DNA of 64,000 bases from Gnetum montanum (Eukaryota; Streptophyta; Gnetopsida; Gnetales; Gnetaceae). Every line of letters starts with the position of its first letter. Position 1 is the stretch's first letter. The stretch covers positions 103,040 to 167,039 of the forward strand of contig MNCI01007880.1 in NCBI GenBank assembly GCA_015680685.1. Direction: 5' to 3'. The notes under the pieces were generated by a model. The model was not told the origin of the DNA. It was given only the letters and a program-made list of their open reading frames with translations, and did not search any database. The position numbers and the translations under genes were made by a program. Of the stretch, positions 47,730 to 58,828 are shown piece by piece.

Positions 47730-47806
47730 ATGAACACCGCAAACACCACCGCTACAACCACCCAAGTCACTGACATCGTAGGCACCATGGCTGTCCAACA
47801 GCCCGT
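47730..47806 (+). pseudogene. gag: gag start of element D, interrupted by element C
   Basis: ATG at 47730 opens MNTANTTATTTQVTDIVG...MAVQQPV, similar in style and place to the gag start of C (MDSFYSNTTALVAADLGV). The frame is broken at 47807, where LTR C begins. Confidence 0.6.
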
Positions 47807-48502
47807 TGTAGCGACAGAAAACGTCGGCAGCTGGAAATGCCGACCGAGTTTCTGGTGCACACAGCTTTTGTCACGGATCCGCGCGAGGGCTATGCTGGAG
47901 AAACGAATCCGCGGCACCCTGAACGGTCTGGTCGACCAGAAAGGGACTTACGGGTCAGTAAAACAATGGAAATTACATGAAAAGAAAGCGATCTGGTTCG
48001 AGGAGTCGTAAAATGAGGGGAAAACGACGTTGATGTATTTGCAAAGGAGATAATGCTAAACACGATAAACGGAGGCTGGCATAAGAAAAGCACGTAGCTT
48101 CAAGATCTGCGCTTTGACTTAAAAGTGTATATTTCGTATGAAAAAATTGCACATGGGGAGTCCCCGATTACAAGATGTGAAACAAGCACAAAAGAACAAG
48201 CAAACGGTCTAAACAGAAGTCCGATCTACCTTGTGGGCTAAAGCTGAGATGCAAGGTAGACCAAGCTTTGATGTCTATCAACCAATTGCTTCTGAATGAT
48301 AGAGTCTTTTCAGCAGAACGATTACTCCTTTCACCGGTGCTCGAGACAAACTGTACTCCGCTTCGGCTGCAAGGCGATGATGTCAACAATTGCCAAAGCG
48401 CTGCTCTCTGTATCTCTGCTCCAAAGTGCTAAGTGCTCTGGTGCTCAGAAATGTGCCTCTGCTTCTCTGTTTTGCCAACCTCTGTATCTTTGTCAACTGA
48501 GG

Positions 48503-48510
48503 TATTTATA
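48503..48510 (-). promoter_or_regulatory. TATA box of LTR C
   Basis: TATAAATA followed by CCTC on the minus strand; LTR E has TATAAATACCCC at the same relative place. Confidence 0.65.
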
Positions 48511-48734
48511 GATCGCGACGCTCCGTGAAAAAGGCGCAACCCTGATGACGTGGGTCCCGGATATGGCGGGTCCCGTTGACTTGATCATTTTAATTCAGAC
48601 TGACTACGCACAACACGCTCGTTTGCGTGTTGTGCGTGTAAGAGCAGGTACATGCTAAGCATGCTTCAACTGTCTTCAGGCTGCATTACACTCATTCGCG
48701 TTGTGTCGTGTGTATGAGTGTAATCTGGTGTAGA

Positions 48735-49035
48735 CAACAACGGCTTAAAATTGTTTTTACGCTCACTACGCAGCTGCGCGTAACCACGCGTAAATAATGT
48801 GCCACTTACGCTCACTACGTAGCCGCGCGTGATGAAGCGTAAACAATAACTTACACTCACTACGCAGCCGCGCGTGATGAAGCGTAAACAATGTGCAGCT
48901 TATGCTTACTACGCAGCCGCGCATGATGAAGCGTAAACTATGTGCAGCTTACGCTTACTACGCAGCCGCGCGTGATGAAGCGTAAACAATGTACAGCTTT
49001 AATGATGTTGTACGCAATGGCACGCACCGCCGCGT
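48735..49035. repeat. 46-bp hairpin-unit array in U3 of LTR C
   Basis: Five to six units of about 46 bases; each has CTTACGCT(C/T)ACTACGCAG, CCGCGCGTGATG and AAGCGTAAACAAT. TTACGCT and AGCGTAA pair as arms of a hairpin in each unit. Confidence 0.85.
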
Positions 49036-49244
49036 AACAAGCGTAAAGACAAGTTACTCATGCGTTGCAAGAAAAAGTATTGAACTGTTGTGCTTCTCTA
49101 GACTCTGCCTTCGACTGTCTTGGAGCTTATTACGCTCATCACGCTGCCATGCATGATAGAGCGTAAACTTATCTTTGAACAAAATTGATGCACACTCTCG
49201 CTTGAATTGCGAATCTTTGCCTGAGGCCGACTCGTAATTTTCAC

Positions 49245-49319
49245 GGTGTTTCAATGGCCCCTCTTTGTTGACGATTGGAGGGCTTACCCGAAAGACGTTG
49301 ACAAAGAATACGAAACACC
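49245..49319 (-). promoter_or_regulatory. Polypurine-tract hairpin of element C
   Basis: On the minus strand: GGTGTTTC (49319) and GAAACACC (49252) pair, the latter being the LTR start. CTTTGTCAACG and CGTCAACAAAG pair with two mismatches. AAAGAGGGGCC is the polypurine tract. Confidence 0.65.
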
Positions 49320-50319
49320 GGATCGGTAGAAGCAAGAACAGCAGTCATCCATGGCTACTCAAGTGTTGCCCTGTCAATATGGAAGAGCACGGCTGGCAGG
49401 TATGGGAGATAGAGGGATGGAGCTGAAAACAAGATCGGGGAAAAATGCAAAAGGAAGTATGATGGTAAGGTTATACGCGATCAATAGGAATGCTTTCAGA
49501 CGAGCGTAGCACGTCAGCCTGAGGTTTCTCTGTTACCGGTTGTAGCAGGAATGCGTGCAAAAGGAGCGTTGTGCATCACTTTTGCGATGTCTCTGCTAGC
49601 GTGAATGTGGAAGATGAATACTTGTGTATATAGGTGTTGCGTATGGGGAACTGGGTGGTGGGGATGAAGGAGACAGGAGTTAAGGGTAGGCTTGTGCAAG
49701 GTATAGACATGCAGGGCTAAGTGGTCGGGCAAACCTGAGCAGCCATTTCAACACACCGTTGTACTTTACCGCTCAGATGGGTTCAACTTTGAATGAGATT
49801 CTTCAAGGCAGGTAACCTGAAACCACAAAAGAAAGCAGAGGACACCATTTCTCATGAACAAGAGGCGAGGTGCTTGAAATAAACGCCGTTTGATGTGGGG
49901 TAGAGCGCATGAGCTGTAAAGAAGGGGCCGGAGCACTCAGGCGAAGCTGCCAATCTTGACGATCGGCACTGCATAGCTTTGCCAAAAGGCATCAGACACA
50001 GTGCAGCTAATTGGCCGTATGAGGAATCGGCCAAATGAATCTACGAGGCCGGCATCTGATAGCGATAGTTGGCGGAGATTCCCGAGGCCGTTGCCGACGA
50101 GGATTTCATCGGAGCTCCGACTGGCGAGGCTAAACTCTCAGAGGTGGCACCACTACAGTGGGCATGGTGGTGGCATTTCCGAGGAATCAGTAAGATGCCT
50201 CTTAGCTTATCCGAGAAATCAATAGGATGCCAGTGGGGTGGCGACGCTGGAACTGTTTCAGTAACCCACCCTGTCTCTTGTGCAGCTGTACAAGGATGAT
50301 CACGCTCGCTTGACATGGT
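49320..50319 (-). other. 3' untranslated region of element C, no supported gene
   Basis: Open frames exist on both strands but none matches the corresponding part of A or B. It shares TTACTGATTCCTCGGA with element B. Confidence 0.5.
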
Positions 50320-50670
50320 AGTGATTTGTACATCCCAGTTTTAAGTCCCGGTAGACTGACGTTACTGGTTTTAAGTCCCAGAAGACCATGGTCCCAGTTT
50401 AAAGTCCGAGCAGACCGAGAGGCGCTAGTTTTGCGTCGTAGCGGACGGTGGCAAGGCTGGTTTATGGTCTCAGCAGACCGTGCTGTGGATGTCAGTTTCA
50501 TGTCATGACCCAGGGACAAATCTGCGCTGGTTTTACGTCTCAGTAGATGGCTACTTACCTGTGCCAGTTTAGCGTCGTGGCGGACGCGTGCAAGGCATGC
50601 CAGTTTTACGTCGTAGCGGACGATCAATGCTAGTTTTACATCGTAGCGGACAAGTACTGCCGTACCTGCT
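50320..50670 (-). repeat. Array 3 of element C
   Basis: Eight to nine units of 35-45 bases; on the minus strand GTCCGCTACGACG then TAAAACTGGCA or GACTTAAAACTGG. Confidence 0.8.
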
Positions 50671-50689
50671 GTCGATACCATAGATGCTG

Positions 50690-53600
50690 CTAGATGAAAT
50701 ATCGTTTCAAGTATACATGATTTACAGGGTTTGCTAATTCATTGCCGGTGACGTCTGCTAATCTGAACGGTCCGTTGCCATATGCGTCGATCACCAAGAA
50801 AGGGCCTTCCCAGTTTGCAGAGAACTTGCCCACTGGTTCACGCATAGCCTTGAGAACTAGATCTCCTTGCTTGATCGGGCGCTGTTGAAGGTTGTGGCGA
50901 TGTTTCTGGCGTTGTTTATCTTGATATTTCTCAATCACATCAAGAGCCTGTATTCGCTTCTCTTCCACTGAATCCAAATCCATTACCCGAGCTTCGGTGT
51001 GTTGAGCCTCATTTATAATGGTGGAGAGGACCATTCTCAAAGAAGGGATTTGCAATTCAAGAGGTAGCACTGCTTCAGATCCATAAACTAGGCCATAGGG
51101 CGTACTACCTGTAGCTGTTCTACACGTAGTACGATATGCCCATAGCACATAGAGGATCTGTTCGTGCCACCGCCTTTTGTTGCCGTCGAGCATTTTCTTG
51201 AGCAAATTGATGACTATTTTGTTGGATGCTTCAGCTTGACCATTCGCCTGTGGGTAATAGGGAGAAGAAAAAGACTATCTGATGCCTAGGTTGTCATAGA
51301 AGGATTTGGTATCCACGCTACTAAACTATGGCCCATTGTCGGTTACAATAGTCATCGGGAGGCCAAATCGGGTTACGATGTTGTCCAAGATAAAATGGCA
51401 AACCTGTTGGGATGTGATTTTCCATAGGGGAACAGCTTCTACCCACTTCGTAAAGTACTGAGTAGCAGTAATAATGAAGCTATGCCCTGCAGAAGATTTT
51501 GGCGTGATGGGTCCTATGATGTTCAGTCCCCATCGCTGAAATGGCCATGTTATCTGTGTCGTATGCAACTCTGTGGGTGATACGTGGATTAGGTTTGCGT
51601 GACGTTGGCACGTGTCATAGGTTTTGACCTTTGTCAGGCAGTCTCGTTCCATGTGTGGCCAGTAGTATCCTAAGCATCAGATTTTTAGGACCATAGCCCT
51701 TGGTGCTACGTGGCCACCACACAGTCCCTCGTGAATGTCGCCGACTATGTGTTGCGCTTGGTCTTTGTCAACGCAGGTAAGCAACACGCCATCAAAGGAG
51801 CATCTACAGAGAGTGCTGTCTCCGATGATGACGTATTGCCTAGCTCTCTTACGAATTGCGTCTTTCTGTGCACGCGTTAATGTAGGTGGCAGCTCACCCT
51901 GTAAAAGATACGCTTTGATATTATCGTACCATTCAGGCGTGCTTTCTTCGAGAAGAGAGGAGATTTGCGCCGCCTGAATGATAGGTTCTGCGCAGTCTGT
52001 AATCAACGCAGGGTAGGTGTTAAGTAGGTGTGTAGGCACGTGTAAAGCCAGGATGGCTAGTGCATCGGCCAACATGTTGTCAGTCCGCGGGACGTGTTGG
52101 GCGTCGAAGGTCGCAAATCGCCTCAGAAGATCTTTAGCCTGATCGCAATAAGGCTACAAATGTACAGCCTTGCAGGCGTAGACTCCAGTGATTTGGTTTA
52201 TGACAAGCATCGAATCTCCCCTAACTACCAGGTGTTGAACATCGAGTTCACCTGCAGTTAGCAATCCCCTGAGGAGCCCCTCGTACTCTGCCACATTGTT
52301 CGTATAGGGGAAGGTCAATCGATAAGCGTGTAGACGCACATCCTCAGGCGATAGCGTAAGAACCGTGGCGGCACTGCCGCCTCTGGCATTTGAAGCTCCA
52401 TCAAAGTACAACGTTGCTTCGAGGCCTGTTGAGAAAAGGCTTAGACTATTTACATGTTCATCTGGAAACTCTGGCTCTATGGTTGCGTAATTGTTAATCG
52501 GTGAAGTTGTTAACTGGTCAGCTATCGCTTGGCCTTTCATGGATGATTGGCCAATATAGTGCAAATCGAATTCTGCCGTGATAGCCTTCCAACGAGCTAT
52601 TTTACTACTCTCGTATAAGCTATGCGTAATGGCTCTAAGGATGTTGTTTTTATAGATGACGTTAACTTGACTACGAAAAAGATAATGCCTACATTTCTTA
52701 AGCGTAAAAACTAAAGCTAAACAATTACGCTCAATGTCGTTGTATCTCATCTCGTACACACATAGAGCGTGGCTCAAATAGTGGATGGGCATTTCTGACC
52801 CATCATCCCTCTTTTGACACAGTAACGCTGCTATTGCTACGTCCGAGGTTGCAAGATAGATGAAAAAAGGCAAATCCCTTTGTGGCGGGAAAACCGTTGG
52901 CAAATGTTGCAGTTCTTGTTTTAAACTGTCAAACGCACGCTGGCAATCGTCGGTCCATTTGAAATTAACCCCCTTTTTCAGCAAGTGTTGCATAGGGTGT
53001 AACTTGTCGGTTAACCTCGAAATGAACCGGTGTATAAACTGTAAGCGTCCTTGCAACCCACATAGTTGCTTGAGGTCTGTGGGAGGTTTTAACTCGACAA
53101 TGGCTTTGACTTTATCAGGGTCAACTCGTATGCCGGTTTCCGATACCACAAACCCCAGCATGCGTCCGATTTTGACTCCGAATACGCACTTCTTTGGGTT
53201 AAGCCGGAGCTCGTGTGTGGAGCATCTCTTAAGGACTAACTCCAGGTCTTCTGAATGATCTTCCAACTTTAAAGATTTTACAGCTATGTCGTCGACGTAA
53301 TCATTCAGCCTTCCTAGGAGGTAATCACTGAAGATATATGTCATGGCTCGTTGGTACATTGCTCCGGCGTTCTTTAGACCGAAAGGCATCATGGTACAGC
53401 AAAAGGTACCCTAGGGTGTCATGAACGTCGTGGTCAGCTGGTGTTCTGGGTTAATGCGGATCTGGTTATAGCCTAAAAAGCCATCCATGAAGGACAGAAG
53501 CGCATGCCCAGCTGTTGTATCCACTAGCTGGTCGATACTCGGCAATGGGAAGTTATCCTTGATTGTGGCCTTGTTCAAATCCCGGAAGTCTATGCATATG

Positions 53601-54038
53601 CGTATGCTCCCGGTCTTCTTCGACACGACCACAATGTTAGATACCCAGTCTGAGTAATCGACCGCGCGGATGAAACCAGTCTAGTATAGCTTTGTGATCT
53701 CATCACGCACTGCTAGTGCAATCTCTGGTTTGATTTTGCGTGCCTTTTGTCTAACCGCCTTAATTTGTGGGTCTAGGATAATGTTATGTTGGATCAATCT
53801 AGGATCTAACCCAGGCATATCCTCGTATGACCATGCAAAGACAGTAATGTTGTCTTGCAGGACCTGTTTTATAGNNNNNNNNNNNNNNNNNNNNNNNNNN
53901 NNNNNNNNNNNNNNNNNNNNNNNNNNNNNNNAGGTCTAGCGTGCACGTTGACTGTTTTGGCCATTCTGGGGACATCTCTGATGCGGCTATGGTTACGCTT
54001 TCTAAAGGGGGGTTAACGTCTACTAGCTTGGGGTCAAA
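50690..54038 (-). pseudogene. pol: pol of element C (RT, RNase H, archaeal-type RNase H, integrase)
   Basis: Follows an acceptor-like CCTTTAACCTTGACAG (AG at 54040-54039); a 57-N gap lies at 53875-53931. RT: SNIVVVSKKTGSIRICIDF, PFGLKNAGAMYQRAM and the intact active site NDYVDDIAVK (about 53305). RNase H about 52950-52620. Archaeal-type RNase H about 52415-52040: YFDGAS, AEYEGL, GDSMLVINQ, NMLADALA. Integrase: HEGLCGGH, TCQRH, GLNIIGP (first Asp now Asn), TDNGP, NGQAEASN. Ends YLKRYFI at 50690. Six in-frame stops: TAG at 53683, 53413, 52156, 51328, 51277 and TGA at 51679. Against A and B, five of the six fit Gln, Trp or Arg codons changed by one C-to-T or G-to-A step; the residue lost at 53683 is unknown because B also has a stop there. 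No frameshift seen. About 1090 codons. Confidence 0.9.
53875..53931. other. Assembly gap (57 N)
   Basis: Run of N inside the N-terminal part of pol of C. Confidence 0.99.
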
Positions 54039-54491
54039 CTGTCAAGGTTAAAGGTGCTGAAACTGCGGCATCCATTCTCCGTCTGTCCTACAAAACTGGC
54101 AAGTGCGTAAATGGTTAGGAGACAAGTGACGTGATGTCGCCGAACGTGGAAGGCTGAATGAATTTTGAATATTATATAAAAGTTTTAATCAATGTAACCC
54201 GATTATGAGACGATAAGATGTGGTAGTTTAACGTCATTCCGGACAGTGGCGCGTGCGATATCAGCCGCATTAATACCTAGATTTGCGGATTCCGTTTCAG
54301 GAAAGTTCCGCTTAATTCTGATATCAAGTTGGTGATCCTCGTGTATAAGTAGATGGTTTTTCAATGAGAACTAGTTGTTGGCTATCGTGAATTTGAATTT
54401 GCAAATATCGCTGAGGAAAGGAAGAGCAGAGAGTTAGGGCGTGGAATCTTGCAAAAGCGTTAGGCTGTGCAGAAATTCTGAAACCGTCGCA
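54039..54491 (+). promoter_or_regulatory. Divergent spacer between pol and the antisense gene of C, with TATA box
   Basis: TATATAAA on the plus strand at 54173-54180, 312 bases upstream of the antisense start codon, preceded by TGACGTGATGTC at 54126, an ACGT-type element. One array-2-like unit (GGTAGTTTAACGTC) is at about 54221. No other gene in the spacer. Confidence 0.55.
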
Positions 54492-57400
54492 ATGGCGCCG
54501 AAGACGAAGAAGAAGAACACAAAGCTGGCCAAAATCGATGAAATGCAAGCAACTCTGGACCGTGTTTTGAAGGCGTTGATCGATGTTCGTGACCCTACGC
54601 CGTTGAATCGGTTAGTCATTCCTTACGTGCTTACATTCATTTCTGTGACTGCTTTCTGTGGTGTATTTGCGTTTGGTGCATATTGATTTTGCATTATGGA
54701 CCTCGGGCTAATGCGAGGGTTTGAAAGGGTTGCGTTTATCGCCGTTGTCATAGATAAACCTTACGTTGTCGCAAGGGTTTGGGCGATTTCAGCCTGGGTG
54801 CATTTTATGAGTTGTCTGTGTTAGTCGTGCAAATGCGAATGTAGGTGTTGATATACGCTTTGGCTCTTTTGTTTTTTATAGCATCGCGCTGAAGCCCGTA
54901 CTGATTGTGCTAGACCTCATCGGGGTTTTATGCTGGTTGAACCCAATCGTCCCCAATGTCCCTCCCCCTCACACACGAGTGCAGGGGAAGGCCATCTGGT
55001 TCCAAAAGGGGGCATTGGAGTTTCTGTAATTTTTACTGTGCAACTTCAGCATCATCATCTGGTCTAATGTGACCAGGGATGTTGCCGGTGCCATTTTGGA
55101 GCACCTATTGGCGGGGTCGGCACAGGGGATTCTAGCTTACCTGACGGATGGAGCCATTGAGACGGGTTGTCCCGAGGACCAAGTGCTCAGCTCCCGTGGT
55201 CTGCAGAGCTTACGCTAGATCTGGGACATGGCCCGTTTCAACTGTTATCATGCGTATAATACGTTGTTCGTGGCTCGTCATGTGTCGACATACTTCCAGA
55301 ACCCACAAGGCATGGTGTACTATGCAGGCGGGTAAGCAGATTTGGTCAACTGTTTGGTGTCTATTTTTCGGTTTTGTTGTTATTTTTTTTTTGTAATGCA
55401 GGATAAGTCTATGTGCAAAATGTAAAAGAAGCTTACGCTGTATGGTACAGGTTTTTTATACATGACAACCAGTTACTCGGCGATGGTGATACGTTGGCCT
55501 AGGCCGAAACGGCAATATCGGCGTTTACCGCAACCAACAACGTGCATGCCAGTGTTATCAGGCAAATTGGCCATGAGATGCGTGAGTATCACACCCATTA
55601 CGAGCACGCTTTTAAAAAATGTCAGGAACTCGGATGGGTGCACGAGGACTGGACCCTGAATCCGCCCCTCACCGTCGAGGAGGTGGAGAGAGAACTCCTG
55701 CCATTTCCATTTCCGTTTGGCCCTGGTAAGGCCGCTGCGTGTTCTAATGTTATGCGTGTAGTGAGTCACAGGCATTATATAGTAGTGTTTCTATTAATTT
55801 GCATTTTATGGTGTTCAGTCAGGGAATCCCAGGAGATTACCCTTACGATTTCCGGCCGCGAGGCGAGGGACGTCCTTTTTCGCTACGGGGATATTAAGGA
55901 GGCTCAGCGTTGGCTCGGCCATTCGGCGGCCCCAGTCGTAGTGACCAGCAAGATTCAGGCCGCAGGGCTAATGCACCTATTTTTGGCCGCGACCCCTGAT
56001 GTCCTTGCTAGCGAAATGATAGGCCTGGTCAACTCCTTCAGCGAGAAGGCGGATCGTTTCAGCACGCGCGTGCATAACGTGCGCGTAAATTTTGACATTG
56101 ATGCTCAGCTCTTCTCAGACTTGTTTGGCGTCCCCTCGAGTGGCCTTCCCATGAAAGTGAAGACCAAGAGGAGCGCCAGAGTGGATGAGCTTCTGCAGGA
56201 GTGGGCGAGGCTTCCTAAGGAGACCAAGGGGTTTCCTTGCGATAAATTCGAGAATAGGGCTGCCAAGACGCTTTACCCCCTTTTTCGAGCCCGGACCTTC
56301 CCCAAAACCCTCTCATAGGCGAAGTTCTTTTCAGTAGAACAGACCCGTATCATGTGAGAGGTCCTAGAGGAGGGAGCCCGGTTTGACTGGGCAAGCCATC
56401 TTGCCAAGGGGCTGCGCAGTGAAATGGTCCAACTTCGGGAGAAGCTTGAGTCCCGTTTCAATGTGCATTATGCCTTTTTCATAGCTTGCCTCCGACGGTT
56501 TGCTGAGTTTCTGGTCGTTTAGAGGAATGGGGTCTGGGCGCAGCAAGACCGAGACCAGCTTTCCAGACCCTGGATTGCCCACATTCTCAGCACTACCCGT
56601 GGGCAGGACCCACCGGAAGGGATTGGGGAGTCGTTGTCTATAACAACCAAAGGCTTGAAGGCACCCCGAGCGCGAGGTCTCGACAGCGTAGGCAGGATAA
56701 TGCCTACCTACACTAGCGACACCTCGTGAGGAAAACATCTGGCAGAGGAAATTGTGGAACCAACCGCTCGACGGAAGAGGCTCCGCCTAACTAAGGCCCC
56801 TGGGGGCAATGCAAGCCGTTCTGTTGAGATCAAGGTGCAGCGGAATAAGCCTCTGCTGGGTAAGTGTGAAAGGTTTACATATACGCAAGAATTTACTTGA
56901 ATGATCTGGAATTATATGCTAATCGTATGGTGGTACAAACAGCAAAAATGACAGGGCAACTGACCCCTGAGACAGGGGCAATGGTACTAAGCCGTGGGGA
57001 GGGGGCCTCAATTTTGGAAGAAGAGGCCTCGACTGTTAATAAGAGCTGCGTGGAGGTTCCAGTGCGTGAGGTGGCCCCAGCTGTTAGCGGAAGCCGCGTA
57101 CAAACTGGGGTGCGTGAGGAGGCCCCAGCTACTGGAACCAGTGACGCGCAGACTCTAGTGCGTGAAAGGGAAACGGATAGGGAAGATGATGAAATCGCCA
57201 CTGTCGCCGGAAGAGGTAATGAGTGAGTTAGCGTGCTTGAAAAATATGTTGATGGAGGAAACGTCTAACCGAGTTACGCTACAGGGGAAGAAGATGTCTC
57301 AACATCTGCTGCTGTCAGAAAAATGTGGAAAGACTTCCCCGATAAATTTGCCTTCATGGAAGGCGTCGTCAGCGACATGATCGAGCGTTTGGAACGCATT

Positions 57401-58630
57401 GAACCTGGCGTTGGTAAGTTAATGAAGTTATGGCATAATGTCTTGATAATGTGTCATCCGTATTGATGCTTGTTTTCTGTCAGGAGCTCACCTTCGATGG
57501 GATCCCGCGGAGCCCATTGATCTGGGCACAGCGGAGCCCCCACCTGATGAGGCAGTCGTGCCACGTCACATTTATGAGGAAATGTGTAAATGTGCGCTAC
57601 GCTCGACATGCTCCGCATGGGAAAGTAGAAACGTGAATGAAAACCTATGGAAGAAGCTGCAGCGGTCGGAGGGGAAGATTGAATCCTTGACCAAGGAGGT
57701 CAAGGATTTGAGGGTGCGGTGCGAGTTCGTAGAGGCGCGTATGATGGGGGATGAAGATTGGCGTACCGCTGTTATTGATCACTCCCGTTATTGGACAGCG
57801 ATCAAGAACAACGTACAGACCAGCTGGGCGTTAATAGAGCAGAGGATGCAAATCGAACTGCTAGCTCAGAAAAGTCGGGACTGGAGGGACTACTGCGCCA
57901 GCGTACAGGAATGGGGTCAGACGGAGAAAGACCACAAGTATGTGTACAAAAGGGAAAGCGCCGACTATAGAAAACGTTACCGCGACTCCGCCATCAAAGC
58001 TCGATCCCTGGAGGTTTTCTTGGATACCATCGGAGCGTCCAAAGCTTTCAAGAAGTTCGAAGAGCAGGTGACCGTAACTGCATCCCCAGAGAGAGCAATG
58101 GTTTTCCCTGGGAATCAGGCTATGATCCCTACTTTCTTCCCAGATCCACCCTCCTGGAGTAGCGTGGAGAAAGGGAAGGTGAAAGCTGGGATGGCTTTGG
58201 GCGAGGATGTGTGGCTAGACCTAACAGAGGACGAGATCATGCAGCGTTTGTGGGCCAACTTGGACAAGCTTCCCTTTGTTGTGGAAGCAGGGCCGTCGTG
58301 AGTAAATTTATGCATGACTTAGCCGGCAGATTTTCTGATTAGCGTTGTCTATTCTAATCATTTTTATGTTATTTGGCTTAGGTACCGGAAGGAGGTAGAG
58401 AAAGTACGCCAGCTGAAAGTATGGGAGAGGAAACAGTGGAGGCAGAAGTGGAACTAAACGATGAAGGGCGTCCTCAGGTGGAGCCAATGCCGGAACGAGA
58501 GCCTCATGAAGAGGCAATCTTTCATGAAGGGATAATTCCCAGAAACGATGGGCTACTAGAGGACGACCTTTTGGGGCTGGATTCAGAATTAAAAGATACC
58601 GGAAATAGTGGCAATGGGAGAAATGCGTAA
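54492..58630 (+). pseudogene. Antisense FCP1-like gene of element C, eight exons, 1114 codons
   Basis: Exons: 54492-54610, 54882-55331, 55451-55725, 55819-56859, 56955-57215, 57285-57413, 57484-58301, 58382-58630. All introns are GT-AG and the phases close to one frame. Exon 1 is basic (MAPKTKKKNTK). Exons 2-3: IVLDLIGVLCWL, GALEF, FSIIIWS, NTLFVARHVSTYFQNP, LGDGDTLA, in the order of plant FCP1/SCP-like phosphatases but without DLDG and DDSP acids. Exon 4: FRYGDIKEAQRWL, DAQLFSDLFGVPSSGLP, HLAKGLRSEMVQLREKLES and a basic RRKRLRLTK. Exon 5 has a duplicated VRE(V/E)APA segment. Exon 7 is charged and helical, EGKIESLTKEVKDLRVRCEF. Exon 8 is acidic. In-frame stops: 55027, 55216, 55500, 56316, 56355, 56520, 56727 and 58299. 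The gene lies opposite to gag and pol of its host element. Function unknown. Confidence 0.78.
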
Positions 58631-58684
58631 TTATTATTTACGCAGAATTTTGTCCATGTTGAGTGTAGTACCATGTTACAAATG

Positions 58685-58690
58685 AATAAA
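58685..58690 (+). terminator. Poly(A) signal of the antisense gene of C
   Basis: AATAAA 55 bases after the stop codon at 58630, in AATGAATAAAAAG. Confidence 0.5.
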
Positions 58691-58828
58691 AAGACATGTT
58701 ATAGAACTTGGTGGTTGCTTGGATATCAATTACATCTATATTTTTTTTTTGTGTTTCATCAATGAAGTATGCGTATAACTGTTGAAAAGTTTGACTAAGT
58801 AAAATGATAGCGTGTAATTCTTAGTTTA

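Larger units (their letters stand above)
45694..47806 (+). mobile_element. Element D: Tat-like retrotransposon, 5' end only
   Basis: 5' LTR 45694-47051, PBS 47057-47074, leader and the first 25 codons of gag, then the LTR of element C begins at 47807. The remainder of D should lie right of C, outside the window. Confidence 0.8.
47807..49253 (-). repeat. 3' LTR of element C (1447 bp)
   Basis: In element orientation it starts TGAAACACCGTG (49253) and ends GTTTTCTGTCGCTACA (47807). Its last 675 bases recur at 63326-64000. TATA box TATAAATA at 48510-48503. The U3 array lies at 48735-49035. Confidence 0.9.

Noticed and set aside
49803-50316. Overlapping frames of 60-91 codons on both strands as small genes
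   Set aside because: They lie in the 3' UTR of C and have no counterparts in A or B.
50690-54038. Reassigned stop codons or read-through in pol of C
   Set aside because: Stops differ in position between A, B and C, and the other copies show the amino acid at most sites, so ordinary C-to-T decay explains them.
54882-55331. The FCP1-like exon as an intact host phosphatase gene
   Set aside because: Three copies sit at the same place inside retrotransposons, catalytic motifs are absent, and C has two stops in this exon.
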